The notes beneath the pieces are model-generated. The model ran no database searches and had not been told where the DNA came from. It was given only the letters and a program-made list of their open reading frames with translations. The translations under genes were made by a program, and so were the position numbers. A stretch of 64,000 bases of DNA from Chionis minor. Taxonomy: Eukaryota > Chordata > Aves > Charadriiformes > Chionididae. The DNA lies in contig VZSF01003924.1 of assembly GCA_013398295.1 (NCBI GenBank), positions 310,001 to 374,000 of the forward strand. Reading direction: 5' to 3'. The first letter of the stretch is position 1. The number at the start of each line of letters is the position of its first letter. Positions 28,864 through 39,262 of this stretch are shown here, piece by piece.

Positions 28864-29786
28864 GCTATATTTGAAAATAATACAAATTCTCCAATTATAG
28901 CATATCAATTTTATCCTAGCTGATGGTCTTTCCAACAGCTTCATCCCCCTGAAAGTTGGGATACTTCTACCCTATGGACTATGGTCACTCTTGGTTTCAC
29001 TCCCAAACTAAGTCATTCTCAGGCTCCATTCCAGAGAAAGCCAACTTCTTCCTCCTGGGAAAAAGGCAAAGCATGGCCAAGAGGTTAGTTTACTCCTGAG
29101 AGAGAACATGGACGTAAACCATGCCAAGATTGGATCCTTCTGCCAAGGGCACTCCAACACTGTTCCAGCATGCTGTGTCCTCAGATGCCTTCACATCACA
29201 CCCGATGGCAAACTGTCATGCCCCTAGCTTCAGGTTTCAAGAATAGCATTGCCGTGGGCTGTATTATTTTTGGCGCTTAGAACTAAGGAACCACACACAC
29301 ATATACACCAAACAAAGAATATGTGAGGACCAAAGAAATACCCCATGAGCCAAAGGCAATGCAGTGTGTCCACAGCTTATCTGCTCCAGATGCTGCCAGG
29401 GCATTCCCTGTCACGGTACACAAAGACAGCATAGACACAGCCTTCATAAGAGACAGGGAGAGAAGCCAATCAACTAAATAAATCATGAAACACATCAAAG
29501 GCAGACAGAAAACAACACGAGGAAGGAAGTATGGAATAAAAGAATTATGTTTTGGTTCTTCATTTTAGTCCCCATGGAATAGTTTAGAAACCAGAATAAT
29601 TATCTGTTTACAATGGAAAAATCTTGAAAGCGGCCAATAATAGTTCTAGAACACCATATTTGCCAATTGGGTATTTTAATAACATTAACTTAGTGGATAA
29701 TGAACTCTGAACTAATCATAAAGATCATGAAATGTTCATAAATTGCTACTCAGGAAACTCAATAGCTTGTGAGGAAAAGGGTACAT

Positions 29787-29809
29787 ATTTAATTAATAGT
29801 TAATTAAAT
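29787..29809. repeat. Perfect AT-rich inverted repeat (10 bp arms, 3 nt loop)
   Basis: ATTTAATTAA, a TAG spacer, then TTAATTAAAT. Each arm contains TAATTA, a homeodomain core. It is short and AT-rich, so chance is plausible. Confidence 0.6.
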
Positions 29810-30206
29810 CTTAGGAGTCCAATTACCTGTAAGGGAATCATAAAGAAAACACTGTAAAAGAAACTGTAAGACTGGAGTAGCCAAAGAACGAGAACTTTAA
29901 AAACAGAAATACTTACCAATCTGCTATGAAATTGAAAATCAATAATTTATCCTACTCATTTAAATGTGCATGCCTTTTTTCCAGTCTATTTTAAGGCTAT
30001 TTATTCCATAGCATCAATTTTTGAGGCTATCCCAAATCCAAACCAGATGGAAGATAATGAGGAAAAAACCAAAAAGTCAAAGCGTAATTATAATTTTTAA
30101 CACACTTTTAGGGGTAAACAATTTGTCAAGCTGCGCTCTGACAGAGAATTCACAAGATATGGGAAGCCGTTTCTCTGCTACTGTCTACAGCATGACTAAT
30201 ACCCCC

Positions 30207-30520
30207 AACACTTAAAGGTGGCCTACAGGAAAGACGGGGAGGCACTCTCTATCAGGGATTGCAGAGATAGGACAAGGGGTAACGGTTTTAAACTGAAAGG
30301 GGATAGAATTAGTTTGAATATTAGGAAGAATTTTTTTACTGTGAGGGTGGTGAGGCACTGAACAGGAGAAGCTGTGGATGCCCCATCCCTGGAAGTGTTC
30401 AAGGCCAGGTTGGATGGGGCTTTGAGCAACCTGGTCTAGTGGAAGGTGTTCCTGGGGCTGGAACTGGATAATCTTTAACATCCTTTCCAACTCAAACCAT
30501 TCTATTATTCTATGATTCTC
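30207..30520 (+). mobile_element. CR1 LINE, short 3' tail fragment
   Basis: About 310 bp of a CR1 3' end: a GGACAAGGGGTAAC core, the GTGAGGGTGGTGAGGCACTG segment, a GTTCAAGGCCAGGTTGGATG block, and the terminal ATTCTATTATTCTATGATTC repeat. It is strongly 5'-truncated and carries small deletions relative to other copies. Plus orientation, antisense to ZMYND11. Confidence 0.92.
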
Positions 30521-31734
30521 ATAACAATAATACTCATCTAAATAATCAACCTATTAGGGTGAAATTATCCCAGCATCAAGTCTGGACGGAGAAATAAGTC
30601 ATATTTCTTGATAAATACCTCTTAGAAATATTATTTTGTTATTAATTTGGTAGTTTAGCAATGTGAGCTATTTCTAGCAGTTAGATTTTAAATTATTGTA
30701 ATTCATTGACTTGAGATACACTATGACAACATAAGTTGGGTGAGAATATTTATTTTGCATACCTTTACAGAAGTGTTACCACTGCCTTCGAACGAGCTTT
30801 ACCATTAAACAAAAATGCACTGAACACACTGAAGCCTATGTACAAAGATAGGAACTTATATGTACTTTAAAGTTCTCTTCAAAAGGTAGTTTGCATTTTT
30901 AGTACTAATTCCTTTAAATTCACTACACTGTTACTTCTTCTTAGTATTGGCTTTCAGTCTTTCATTTAGTTTTCAAGCTACTATAGAAAGCTTATCTCCA
31001 ACCAATGGAAAGTACCTTTCCAATTATAATGTACCCCCACATATAATCACTTAAAGTGCAGAATCCCTTTCACATAATGATTTGCTGATTATTTTTTTTG
31101 GAGACATCAAGTCTGTGCAGTGTGGTCTCTTCCCCATCAATGCTTTTATTTAACTATTTATATAATACTCCATTTATCAGTGTCATATTCTTGCCATCTT
31201 TACACACACACATTTTTAATTCCTTCAAAAACAGTCACCTATCTTGTGTTTAATACTTCTCTGCATGCAATGACTTTTCTAAAATAGCTGCCAGAAGTTC
31301 AGTAAGCTCACTAATTTCTTAAAGGCTCTAACTTGCGTATTCAAATTTTCCAAGTGACTCTTTCCTCAATATAAGACAGTTTTCAATCACTTTCTAGTCA
31401 TGCATTTTTCTATTCTTGCTTTTCCCCCTCAGCAATTTAACAAGCAAAGTATACTTGATTTAGTCTACTTTTAATCAAAGAGCCTCTTTCCTTATAGGTT
31501 TTTCCTGACAATATTAGAAGTACCTTCTAGTGTTCTTGGCTCCTCCTACACTATCCTCCTACTCTTTATGTTCTCTACAGAAAATGCGTGGCTAGTTCTA
31601 TAGATTGTTCTTGCATACTTTGCATGTTAGCTATCTTCTGGAAGTCTTTCTTTACCCTATATATATTTTTTAATAATTACACATAGAGTGCACAGGTTAC
31701 ATTTTACATATTTTAATGTGTTACATAAATTTGA

Positions 31735-32388
31735 CTTTGGGCAGAGAATGGATCAAGAGCAGCCCTAACGAGAGGGACTTGGGGGTGTTTGTGGATGAGA
31801 AGCTCAACATGAGCCAGCAATATGCACTTGCATCCCAGCAGGCCAACTGCATCCTTGGCTGCATCCAAAGCAGTGTGGCCAGCAGGGCGAGGGAGGGGAT
31901 TCTGTCCTCTATTCATGTCTTGTGAGAGCCCACCTGGAATACTGTGTCCAGCTCTGGGGCCCCCATAAGAACACAACATAACACAAGAAGGACACGGACC
32001 TGTTGGAGTGAGTCCAGAAGGCCACAAAGATGATCAGACGGCTAGAGCACCTCTGCTCTGAGGACAGGCTGAGAGAGCTGGGGTTGTTCAGCCTGCAGAA
32101 GAGAAGGCTCCAGGGAGACCTTAGAGCAACCTTCTAGTGTCTGAAGGGGGCCTACAAGACAGCTGGAGAGGAACTTTTTATAAGGGCATGTAGTGGTAGG
32201 ACAAGGGGTAATGCCTTCAAGCTGGAAGAGGGGAGATTTAGAATTGATATTCAGAAGAAATTTTTCACTCTGAGGGTGGCGAGACACTGGAACAGGTTGC
32301 CCAGGGAAGTTGTAGAGCCCTCATCCCTGGCAGTGTCCAAGGCCAGACTGGCTGAGGCTTTGAGGAACCAGGTCTAGTGGGAGGTGGC
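31735..32388 (+). mobile_element. CR1 LINE, 5' part of a copy split by a solo LTR
   Basis: This is the CR1 ORF2 end and 3' UTR, recognisable from the GAGAGGGACTTGGGGGTGTT block, GATGAGAAGCTCAACATGAG, CACCTCTGCTCTGAGGACAG and CACTGGAACAGGTTGCCCAG. It stops abruptly after GTCTAGTGGGAGGTGGC, where the LTR begins. The rest of the same copy resumes after the LTR at about 32743. Plus orientation. Confidence 0.93.
32384..32388. repeat. Left target-site duplication of the solo LTR (GTGGC)
   Basis: GTGGC immediately precedes the TG terminus. The right copy is CTGGC at 32743-32747, with four of five bases identical. Confidence 0.55.
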
Positions 32389-32742
32389 TGTTGTGGTTTG
32401 GCTTCAGCCAGCGACAGAGACCCACGCAGCTGCTCGCTCAGCCCTCCGCAGCGAAGGAGACTTGGAAGAAAAAAAGCAAAACTCGCAGAGGCTGAGATAC
32501 AAACCAGTTCAACGGGCAGCAAGGAAACCGGAAAAAACACCACCACCGGCTGAGGAACAAACAAGGTTACCTGCCCAGCGCGCCCCCCGCCCCAGGGCCG
32601 GGAAGCCGGAGTCCGCTCCCGAGCGGCGACTCCCAAACCTCCCCCGGGCCCGCTCCCGCCTAAGTACCGGCACGGCGTCACGTGGTGTGGAATGCGCGTG
32701 TCCCGGACACAGGTTAACCCCGTCCCCGCCGGAACCACGACA
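32389..32742 (+). mobile_element. Solo LTR of an avian endogenous retrovirus (ERVL/ERV3-like), nested in CR1
   Basis: A 354 bp segment interrupts a CR1 precisely. It begins TGTTGTGGTTTGG and ends GGAACCACGACA, so it has the TG...CA ends of an LTR and a short terminal inverted repeat (TGTYGTGGTT). Its start resembles the common avian LTR opening that leads into a CAGC...CACGCAGCTGCTCGCTC stretch. Flanks are GTGGC (32384-32388) and CTGGC (32743-32747), a 5 bp target duplication with one mismatch, the length expected for ERVL/ERV3. There is no internal region and no second LTR, so it is a recombined solo LTR. Its 3' half is very CpG-rich and contains a CACGTG E-box at 32679-32684. The family assignment is by pattern only. 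Confidence 0.78.
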
Positions 32743-32747
32743 CTGGC
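32743..32747. repeat. Right target-site duplication of the solo LTR (CTGGC)
   Basis: CTGGC immediately follows the CA terminus and pairs with GTGGC at 32384-32388. Confidence 0.55.
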
Positions 32748-32818
32748 CTTGCCCACAGCAGCAGGGTTGGAACTAGGCGATCTTTAAGGTCCCTTCCAAT
32801 CTAAACCATTCTATGACT
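32743..32818 (+). mobile_element. CR1 LINE, 3' end of the split copy
   Basis: The CR1 resumes with GCAGGGTTGGAACTAGGCGA, then a GGTCCCTTCCAATCTAAACC block, and ends with the CR1 terminal signature ATTCTATGACT. Together with 31735-32388 it makes one copy interrupted by the solo LTR. Confidence 0.9.
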
Positions 32819-35570
32819 TTTTATATATCGAGTTGAAAGAACAATGAATCCTCTTTTTTATATTACCAGCATTTCCTCCCCGGTCACTGAAAGTAAATGC
32901 TCCTTGATACGTACAGTGGCTTCTACTCAGCACCAGAAGACTACAAAAAGCAAGAAGTAAATGAAATGAACAGAAATATGTCAGGAAGAGGGGAGACAAA
33001 CATGCTGAGCTGCTGCTTAGGAAAAAAGCCAACAGATTTTCCTAAAAGTAGCAAACTATCTGATAAAGAGCAATAGAGATTCTGCTCTGAAGGCGTCTGG
33101 ACTAACAGGTGACAAAATATACAGGACAACTTGTCTCTAGCAAGAAATGAACCCTCAAACTATAGCAAAAAGAAAATAAAAATCAAATAATCACCTTTTT
33201 GATTTGTGAAGTTCTCTGAAAGTACACATTTGTCATCCACTATATGACACGGTAGGATGACTGTCACTTACCTTAAACATGTATTTACAAAGAAAGATTA
33301 TCTTGCTGTATTTCTTTATCCTTACTAAGGAATAAGACATGCTTCCAGGAATTTCGCTGTCATTATTACTTGCAAATACTTGTAATATGCAGAGCCATTC
33401 TTTCACTCAAATCCCAAGTATGAACACTTTTAAAAAAATTTACTAATCCCAGTATGACAATCCTCCCTTTAGCCCCAACTATGTATACATGGTCATAATT
33501 TTCACTTTTGACCACTGTTTGGTTTTGATATTTTGTATTATTCGTACATTTGCCTGTGTGCCCAGAGAGTGATTTATCTTTTAAGGAATTGCAGTTGTAC
33601 TTGACCAAATGATCTCTGAGCTTGGAAGAATACATCAGCTGCTCAGTTTTCATCAGAAGATGTATTCTAATGCCCCGTTAATCTCAGAACTTTATTTTTA
33701 ATATTATGTAATATGCATACTCATTTACTAAGTCATCTGTGTTTCTTCATCAGTGACTAGTACTGTAAAGAAACACAAAGGTCTTTATCTTTTCTTTGTC
33801 AAAAGTTATCTTAAAAATATAATAGAAACTAGATCACTATTCATGAATGTTGTCACTGATGTGCATGCTGAACATTTCCAACGTCCAAGCACTTTTTAGA
33901 TTACTCTTCACTGCTAACACCTCACACATCTTTCTCAAAGTACTAAGGATGCTTGCATCTCTGTTTAGTCACTTATTTTTCTTCTGATTAGAGATGAGTC
34001 ATACAATCTGGATCTAGAATGCTTTTTAAAAAAATCAAACTACTCTTCAGTTACCAAGAGCAGTACTTCTTTTTCTAGTATCTGTCTAATTACTTGTTTT
34101 CTCAACCTGGTTTGTAAAGACAGGATTTGTCTTACCTAACTTTACCCAGCTAAATGTTATTTGCACCTTCTTAACATAGGCATTTCTCATAAGACTCCGA
34201 TGAATCCCCAGCTAGACATGCCTGTCCCCCTTTATTACATATAGAAAGAGCATAAACAGCTAGCAAACTCAGCTAATATATGGCCTGGAGCAAGTAATTT
34301 GAAATATTAAAATGGAAAGTGTATAGGACTAGTTTACCCACTTGTCTCCTTGGAGACATGATGCAAATATATATGCTTTAGAGCATTCTGAAACTTAAGT
34401 GCAATCTCAAAAATGGAATTCCCTAAAATACAATCTCCCTCTCAATCCTGCTTGGAACTCGAGATCTGTGGGAAGGCACATTTTTGTTTGTTGTAGGAGC
34501 CAGGTACACACTAATGCAGTTGGGACATCATCTTTTTTCTTTCTCTTGTTTATTGTTTGGAGAACCTGAACTGTTACACTTCTTCCACTTAGGAAGCCAG
34601 TTTGACTGTCACTTCCACCCCAGAGCTTCCAAACTCTGTCAGTGGATCATGTTATAATGATTTTCACTTTGTTAGTCACCTGCACTGTTTATAACTCTCT
34701 GCTTTAGTGGTCTCTGGCCTCATTATCAGTTCACATTGGTTCTGGCCAATGACAAGTTGCCAACCGGTTACTTTTGCTCTTTTAAATCGTTCATATTGAT
34801 TACTTTGATAAATGTGACGTACATGTTGGCCTGGAAATGCAGACAAAGCAGAGAGAGACAGAAAACCTCCCTCAGTTTTTATTACAGTGGCTACTCCAAG
34901 TTATCTTAAAAGCTATTTTAATATTGTAGACATTTTTACACATTGCAAGCTCCATATAACAAAGAATACATATTTCTCTATGTATACAGCACCTAATACA
35001 TTTTGAAGGATATTTTATATTAGTATTAGGCATAGGGCGTAATCATCTCATGTCTTCTTTAATAGCATCCTATGCACATCTCAGTAAACATGGCTTCTTA
35101 CTTGTTTGAGCAACCCAACATTTCAATGTCAGGTTTATCTTTGCCTTCTGGAAAGAGCTCTTCACTGGTCTATTGCATTCTCATAAAAAATTAGATTATT
35201 TACAGATTTTATTGTCCTTTAGTCCTTAATTGTTGTATCTACTTCTTGTATTTTGATCAAGCTACCAACTGAGTACAGGTCTGACATGCTAAACTCAGTC
35301 AAGTACTATAAATATTGCTTATTTCCTAAAGATGCTTATACAAAACACATACAGGGTGAGCAAGATCTCAATTCAATGGATTAAACCTCACTTCAGGATT
35401 TTTAGGTGCTCAGTTCTATAAGCTTTTTTTAATAATTAGATAATTAGTAACACAGAAGTGCGTGTAACCGTTCCACAGTCTCTCACAATGTTTACTGTCT
35501 CTGTTTCCCAGGGCTTTTAATAGCATCAACCTTCCCCCTCATCAAGACTTTTTTTGGAACAGATCACTTA

Positions 35571-35706
<136 letters not shown>

Positions 35707-37860
35707 CTGCAGCCAATAAATAAAAAAAATACACCAAAAAGTTAATAATGAATTATGAAATGGATTACATGATGATCATATTGCGATAAAGATGATTACA
35801 ATAGAAATTTTGTTAATATATAGCAATTCAATTTGTATACAGCCGCATGTTTTCTTACACGTAAAAATCAATAATAAGAAAAAAATAAGTAGCTTACAGG
35901 AACCCCTTTAACATCACATAATCTATACAGAAGACAAAAGGCAAGCAGTAAAAATTATCAAATCAATAGCAAACGACTTAACTTATCAAACTGGTTATGA
36001 AAAGTTTACATTTCAGTTCCCTAAAATTTCTTAAAAAGCAGAAGCAACCCTAGCCTGAAGCTTTCAGAGCCTCCTGCATTGCCCAAAATCCTTAACAAGG
36101 GTGAGTGGTGCTTGACAGTTTACGCATGAACTCCGACACAGAGAAAAAGCTGGACCCACAGTTTAGTATACAATATAGTTCTCAGAGTATTACTTTCTTA
36201 TTCTTATAATTTACAACTATTTAAAAAAATTCATTCTATGAGCACAAACTAGGAGTATATTTCCATGGATGATAAATATTAAAAAAAAGTATTTTGGAGC
36301 AATTCCATTTCCTGTAACAAGCTAAAACCCAACAGGACCAAAGTGCTTCTGATGGCATTTACGCATCTAACCAACTCTGAATGGGAACATAATGAGCATC
36401 TGGCTTTGTTTACAAATTTTCCAAAAGCTCAAGGCAATGAGTACAGATAAGCCATAAATCGCCTACAGCTCTACTACGGGCACAGAATCCCTTTTTAAAA
36501 GCTTAACGATGCATTTTGATCACTAAATAACTTTCTTCCAGTGCCACCACTTTCTCAATGAAAAAAAAATGACTGATTTATGACTGCTACCAAGGTCTAT
36601 AATTTATTTTAGAGCTCTGTCCTCAAAATGAACTCTGTGGCATGCACGTGGATACTTGTAGCTAGCAGAATATTAACTTCAGTAACCCAAAATAATATAA
36701 AAAATGCAAAAACATTACACCATCTGTGCAATGTTAAAGATGGGGAATTTAAGTATTAAAAGCATCCCTCCTCTCAAATTCACAAAAAATTAAACAGATT
36801 CGAGTATTCCATCAGTTGCAGCAATGCGATTTTCAAGTCCATGGGACCTACAGGTACTTGTCAAAGAGGACTGTCGAGTTTCATATCCAGTATTAGCTTA
36901 GCAATGCTCACTCACTCTAGAGGTGTAACGAAATAAAGTGCAACGTTCTATTATTAAGGAGAAGAAATGATTTAACAACATCATACTTAACATTATGTAG
37001 CCCATTAAAAAGGAAAAATAAAAAAGAACAAAAGTTGGTATGAAGTGATACGTGGGCCTCCCGTTGCAATTGTATCTCACGCGTGAGGCACCTCTGGCTG
37101 CTGGAGATAGCAGGGAAGGGCAGAGCAGAGCGGTGCTCGCAGAGACACGGCGTGGTCACACACCGACCCCACATTTCTGCTTTAGAAATCCCTCCCCGCT
37201 GGGATTTAAAGCAAGGACAACTGGATGGGCCTCCCAGAAAAGAAAGGCCAAGAATACATTTTTGAGGGAAGGATAAGATGGAATATGACAGACGTACAAC
37301 TAAGAGTGACAGCCAGTAGATAGCATCGCCTAAGAATGATTTGGAGAAAAAAAGCCTCTGTTGGGAATAGCGGAGAAATCCTGCATCCCTGTGAGCCCCT
37401 CTGCATTTATTTCACAGAACAGGAGGACATTACAAGTGAAAAACCCCTCCTAATTTGTAAGAGAAACATACGAGTATTTGTAGAATATAATTCTTAAGGA
37501 AAACAGACCTGTAAAATACAAAGAAGGGTTCGACGCTAACATGGCAACCTTTGCAGCCCTACTATCTTAGCATAAAACTCCTTTCCTAACGCAGACTTCA
37601 CTAAAAGTGATAGCGTTCTTTGTATTCTAGCTCCCTACAAAGTATCTGCTTCAAAAGCTGTTAGCTGATATAGCAGTTGACAGGCTGGACACGGAGTGTC
37701 TTACGCAGTATCATGTCCACATGCGAGGATCAAGGACGAAACCAGTCATCCTTCTCAACCCTGGTAACTGTGAAACAGCAGACCAGTTCTCAGTTTACTA
37801 TTTCAGAACAAACGAAGTGGGTCCTGTTATCCCAACTACTTGGAAAATAACCGTTATTTT

Positions 37861-38560
37861 TGGCAGCCTGGCATATGGCTGCCCGCACGAAAGCCGCACT
37901 CGGTGCGCCTGGCAGAGGGGGAAGGAGGTGGCGTTCTCTCACTCCCCTCCGGCGCCTGGGCCTGAGGGCCCCAGCACAGGGCAGGGCCCCGGGGAGCCCG
38001 TCTGCTACCTCAGCACGGCCCCACGTCCCAGGCTGACCTTCGGGGCTAAGGAATTCCTTCGTGTTTCTCCAAGGAGGGAGAAAAAGCCCAAGTCTGAGGC
38101 AGGGAGAGGGAGAGTGAAGGACGGCTGTAATGACGGGTTCCTGAAGCCGTGTGGTTGCAGAGCTGTCCCTAAGATGGCCGCCAGCGGGCAGAGGAAGGCC
38201 TCTCCCTGCAAAGGCCCTGTGGGCTCCCTGTTTCCTCCGCAGTGCACTTTGGAAGGAAACTCCTCACCGCCCCTTTGCCCCATCTTTATGACACTTTGTG
38301 AGCTCAGAGCATGCAAACACGATGCCCTGTGCCAGGGCTAACGCCAACCCGCGCCACGGGCATGCACCTCCCAGGCTCCAGCCGCCACAGGGAGGTGACT
38401 CCATGGGGCCAGACCGGGCCTGGTGTGAAGAAACCCCCCCAAAAAGGCAGCTGGTGTGGATGTCCGCCCAAAATCCTCCCTCCTGGCTGGCCCCTGCTCC
38501 CACCACTGCTCCCATAGGCGCAGCCACGCTCTTCCCCCTCTTCCTCTGGAAATACAAGCG
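37861..38560. promoter_or_regulatory. GC/CpG-rich patch 2.2-2.9 kb upstream of the start-codon exon
   Basis: About 32 CpGs occur in 700 bp at roughly 60% GC (observed/expected about 0.5), against a CpG-poor AT-rich background. The patch includes a YY1-type motif (38171-38182). Its position upstream of the first coding exon makes it a candidate alternative promoter or non-coding first exon of ZMYND11. I found no strong minus-strand splice donor in it; GCGGTGAGG near 38256-38264 is only a weak match. A 206-codon plus-strand ORF overlaps it, but looks like a by-product of GC richness. Confidence 0.4.
38171..38182 (+). promoter_or_regulatory. YY1-type motif AAGATGGCCGCC
   Basis: AAGATGGCCGCC matches the YY1 consensus core (AANATGGCSGC). 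YY1 sites of this extended type are enriched close to transcription starts of CpG-island promoters. It sits inside the GC-rich patch at 37.86-38.56 kb. A single motif match is weak evidence on its own. Confidence 0.4.
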
Positions 38561-38616
38561 GTAAGAATTCTTACACATGGGGACACAGAAATCACACATG
38601 TTCTGTTGTGTTCCTC

Positions 38617-38631
38617 TTTTTTTTTTTTTTT
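38617..38631 (+). repeat. Poly-T run (15 T)
   Basis: Uninterrupted T tract close to the 3' edge of the GC-rich patch. Simple repeat only. Confidence 0.9.
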
Positions 38632-39240
38632 GTAAGATACACGCTAATTTAGCAGGTGTTCTGCCTTCAAAGAATATACATTTAATTTTTATATCTTTTT
38701 TATCTTTTATATCTTTGGGTTTTGGTTACTCAAGGGCACATTTGTTAAACTCAAGAGTTGCCACTCCACTACGGAAATAGCAGTTGTTATACACCACACT
38801 TCAAAAAAGCTAAAAATATTTTTTTCCCCAAAAAAAAGCCCAGGCCACTTTAGCATTATTTTCATCTTTTCATTGCATGGTGTAGAAGAAATAGGGAGGT
38901 TATTTGCATTCAAGCAAAAGATTAAAAGATTGTGGCACATTTCTCACTGTTCATTTTAGTCATTCTTCCTCCATGGTAAAAGTAACCACAACAGTCTAAT
39001 CCCTGTGTTCCTGCAAAAATATATGCAGTTTTCAATATTATTATAAAATCTTAAAGATAACCCGTATCAGACGGTTAATAGTTCATAAAATGCTTGAGTG
39101 CTGCTTCCAAGCAACAGCAAATGCTCCCAGTGCTTCAACATGCGCAACATATTCATGCAAATAATAGTTTAAAGTTTAATGGGAGACATATTAGATTCTT
39201 AAATCTGTATTTATTACTGCTGATTATTTGCTTATGTGTG

Positions 39241-39262
39241 GGTGCGCGCGCACACACACGCA
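39241..39262 (+). repeat. Short alternating purine-pyrimidine tract (GC/CA)
   Basis: GTGCGCGCGCACACACACGC is an alternating tract with Z-DNA-forming character. It is too short to be a notable microsatellite. Confidence 0.7.

Noticed and set aside
32265..32756. 163-codon minus-strand and 130-codon plus-strand ORFs
   Set aside because: They cover the CpG-rich solo LTR and its CR1 flanks. Open frames result from GC richness, not from a gene.
37721..38341. 206-codon plus-strand ORF, the longest in the window
   Set aside because: It sits in the GC-rich patch, where stops are rare, and shows low-complexity Pro/Gly/Arg composition with no recognisable domain. Other frames are also open nearby.
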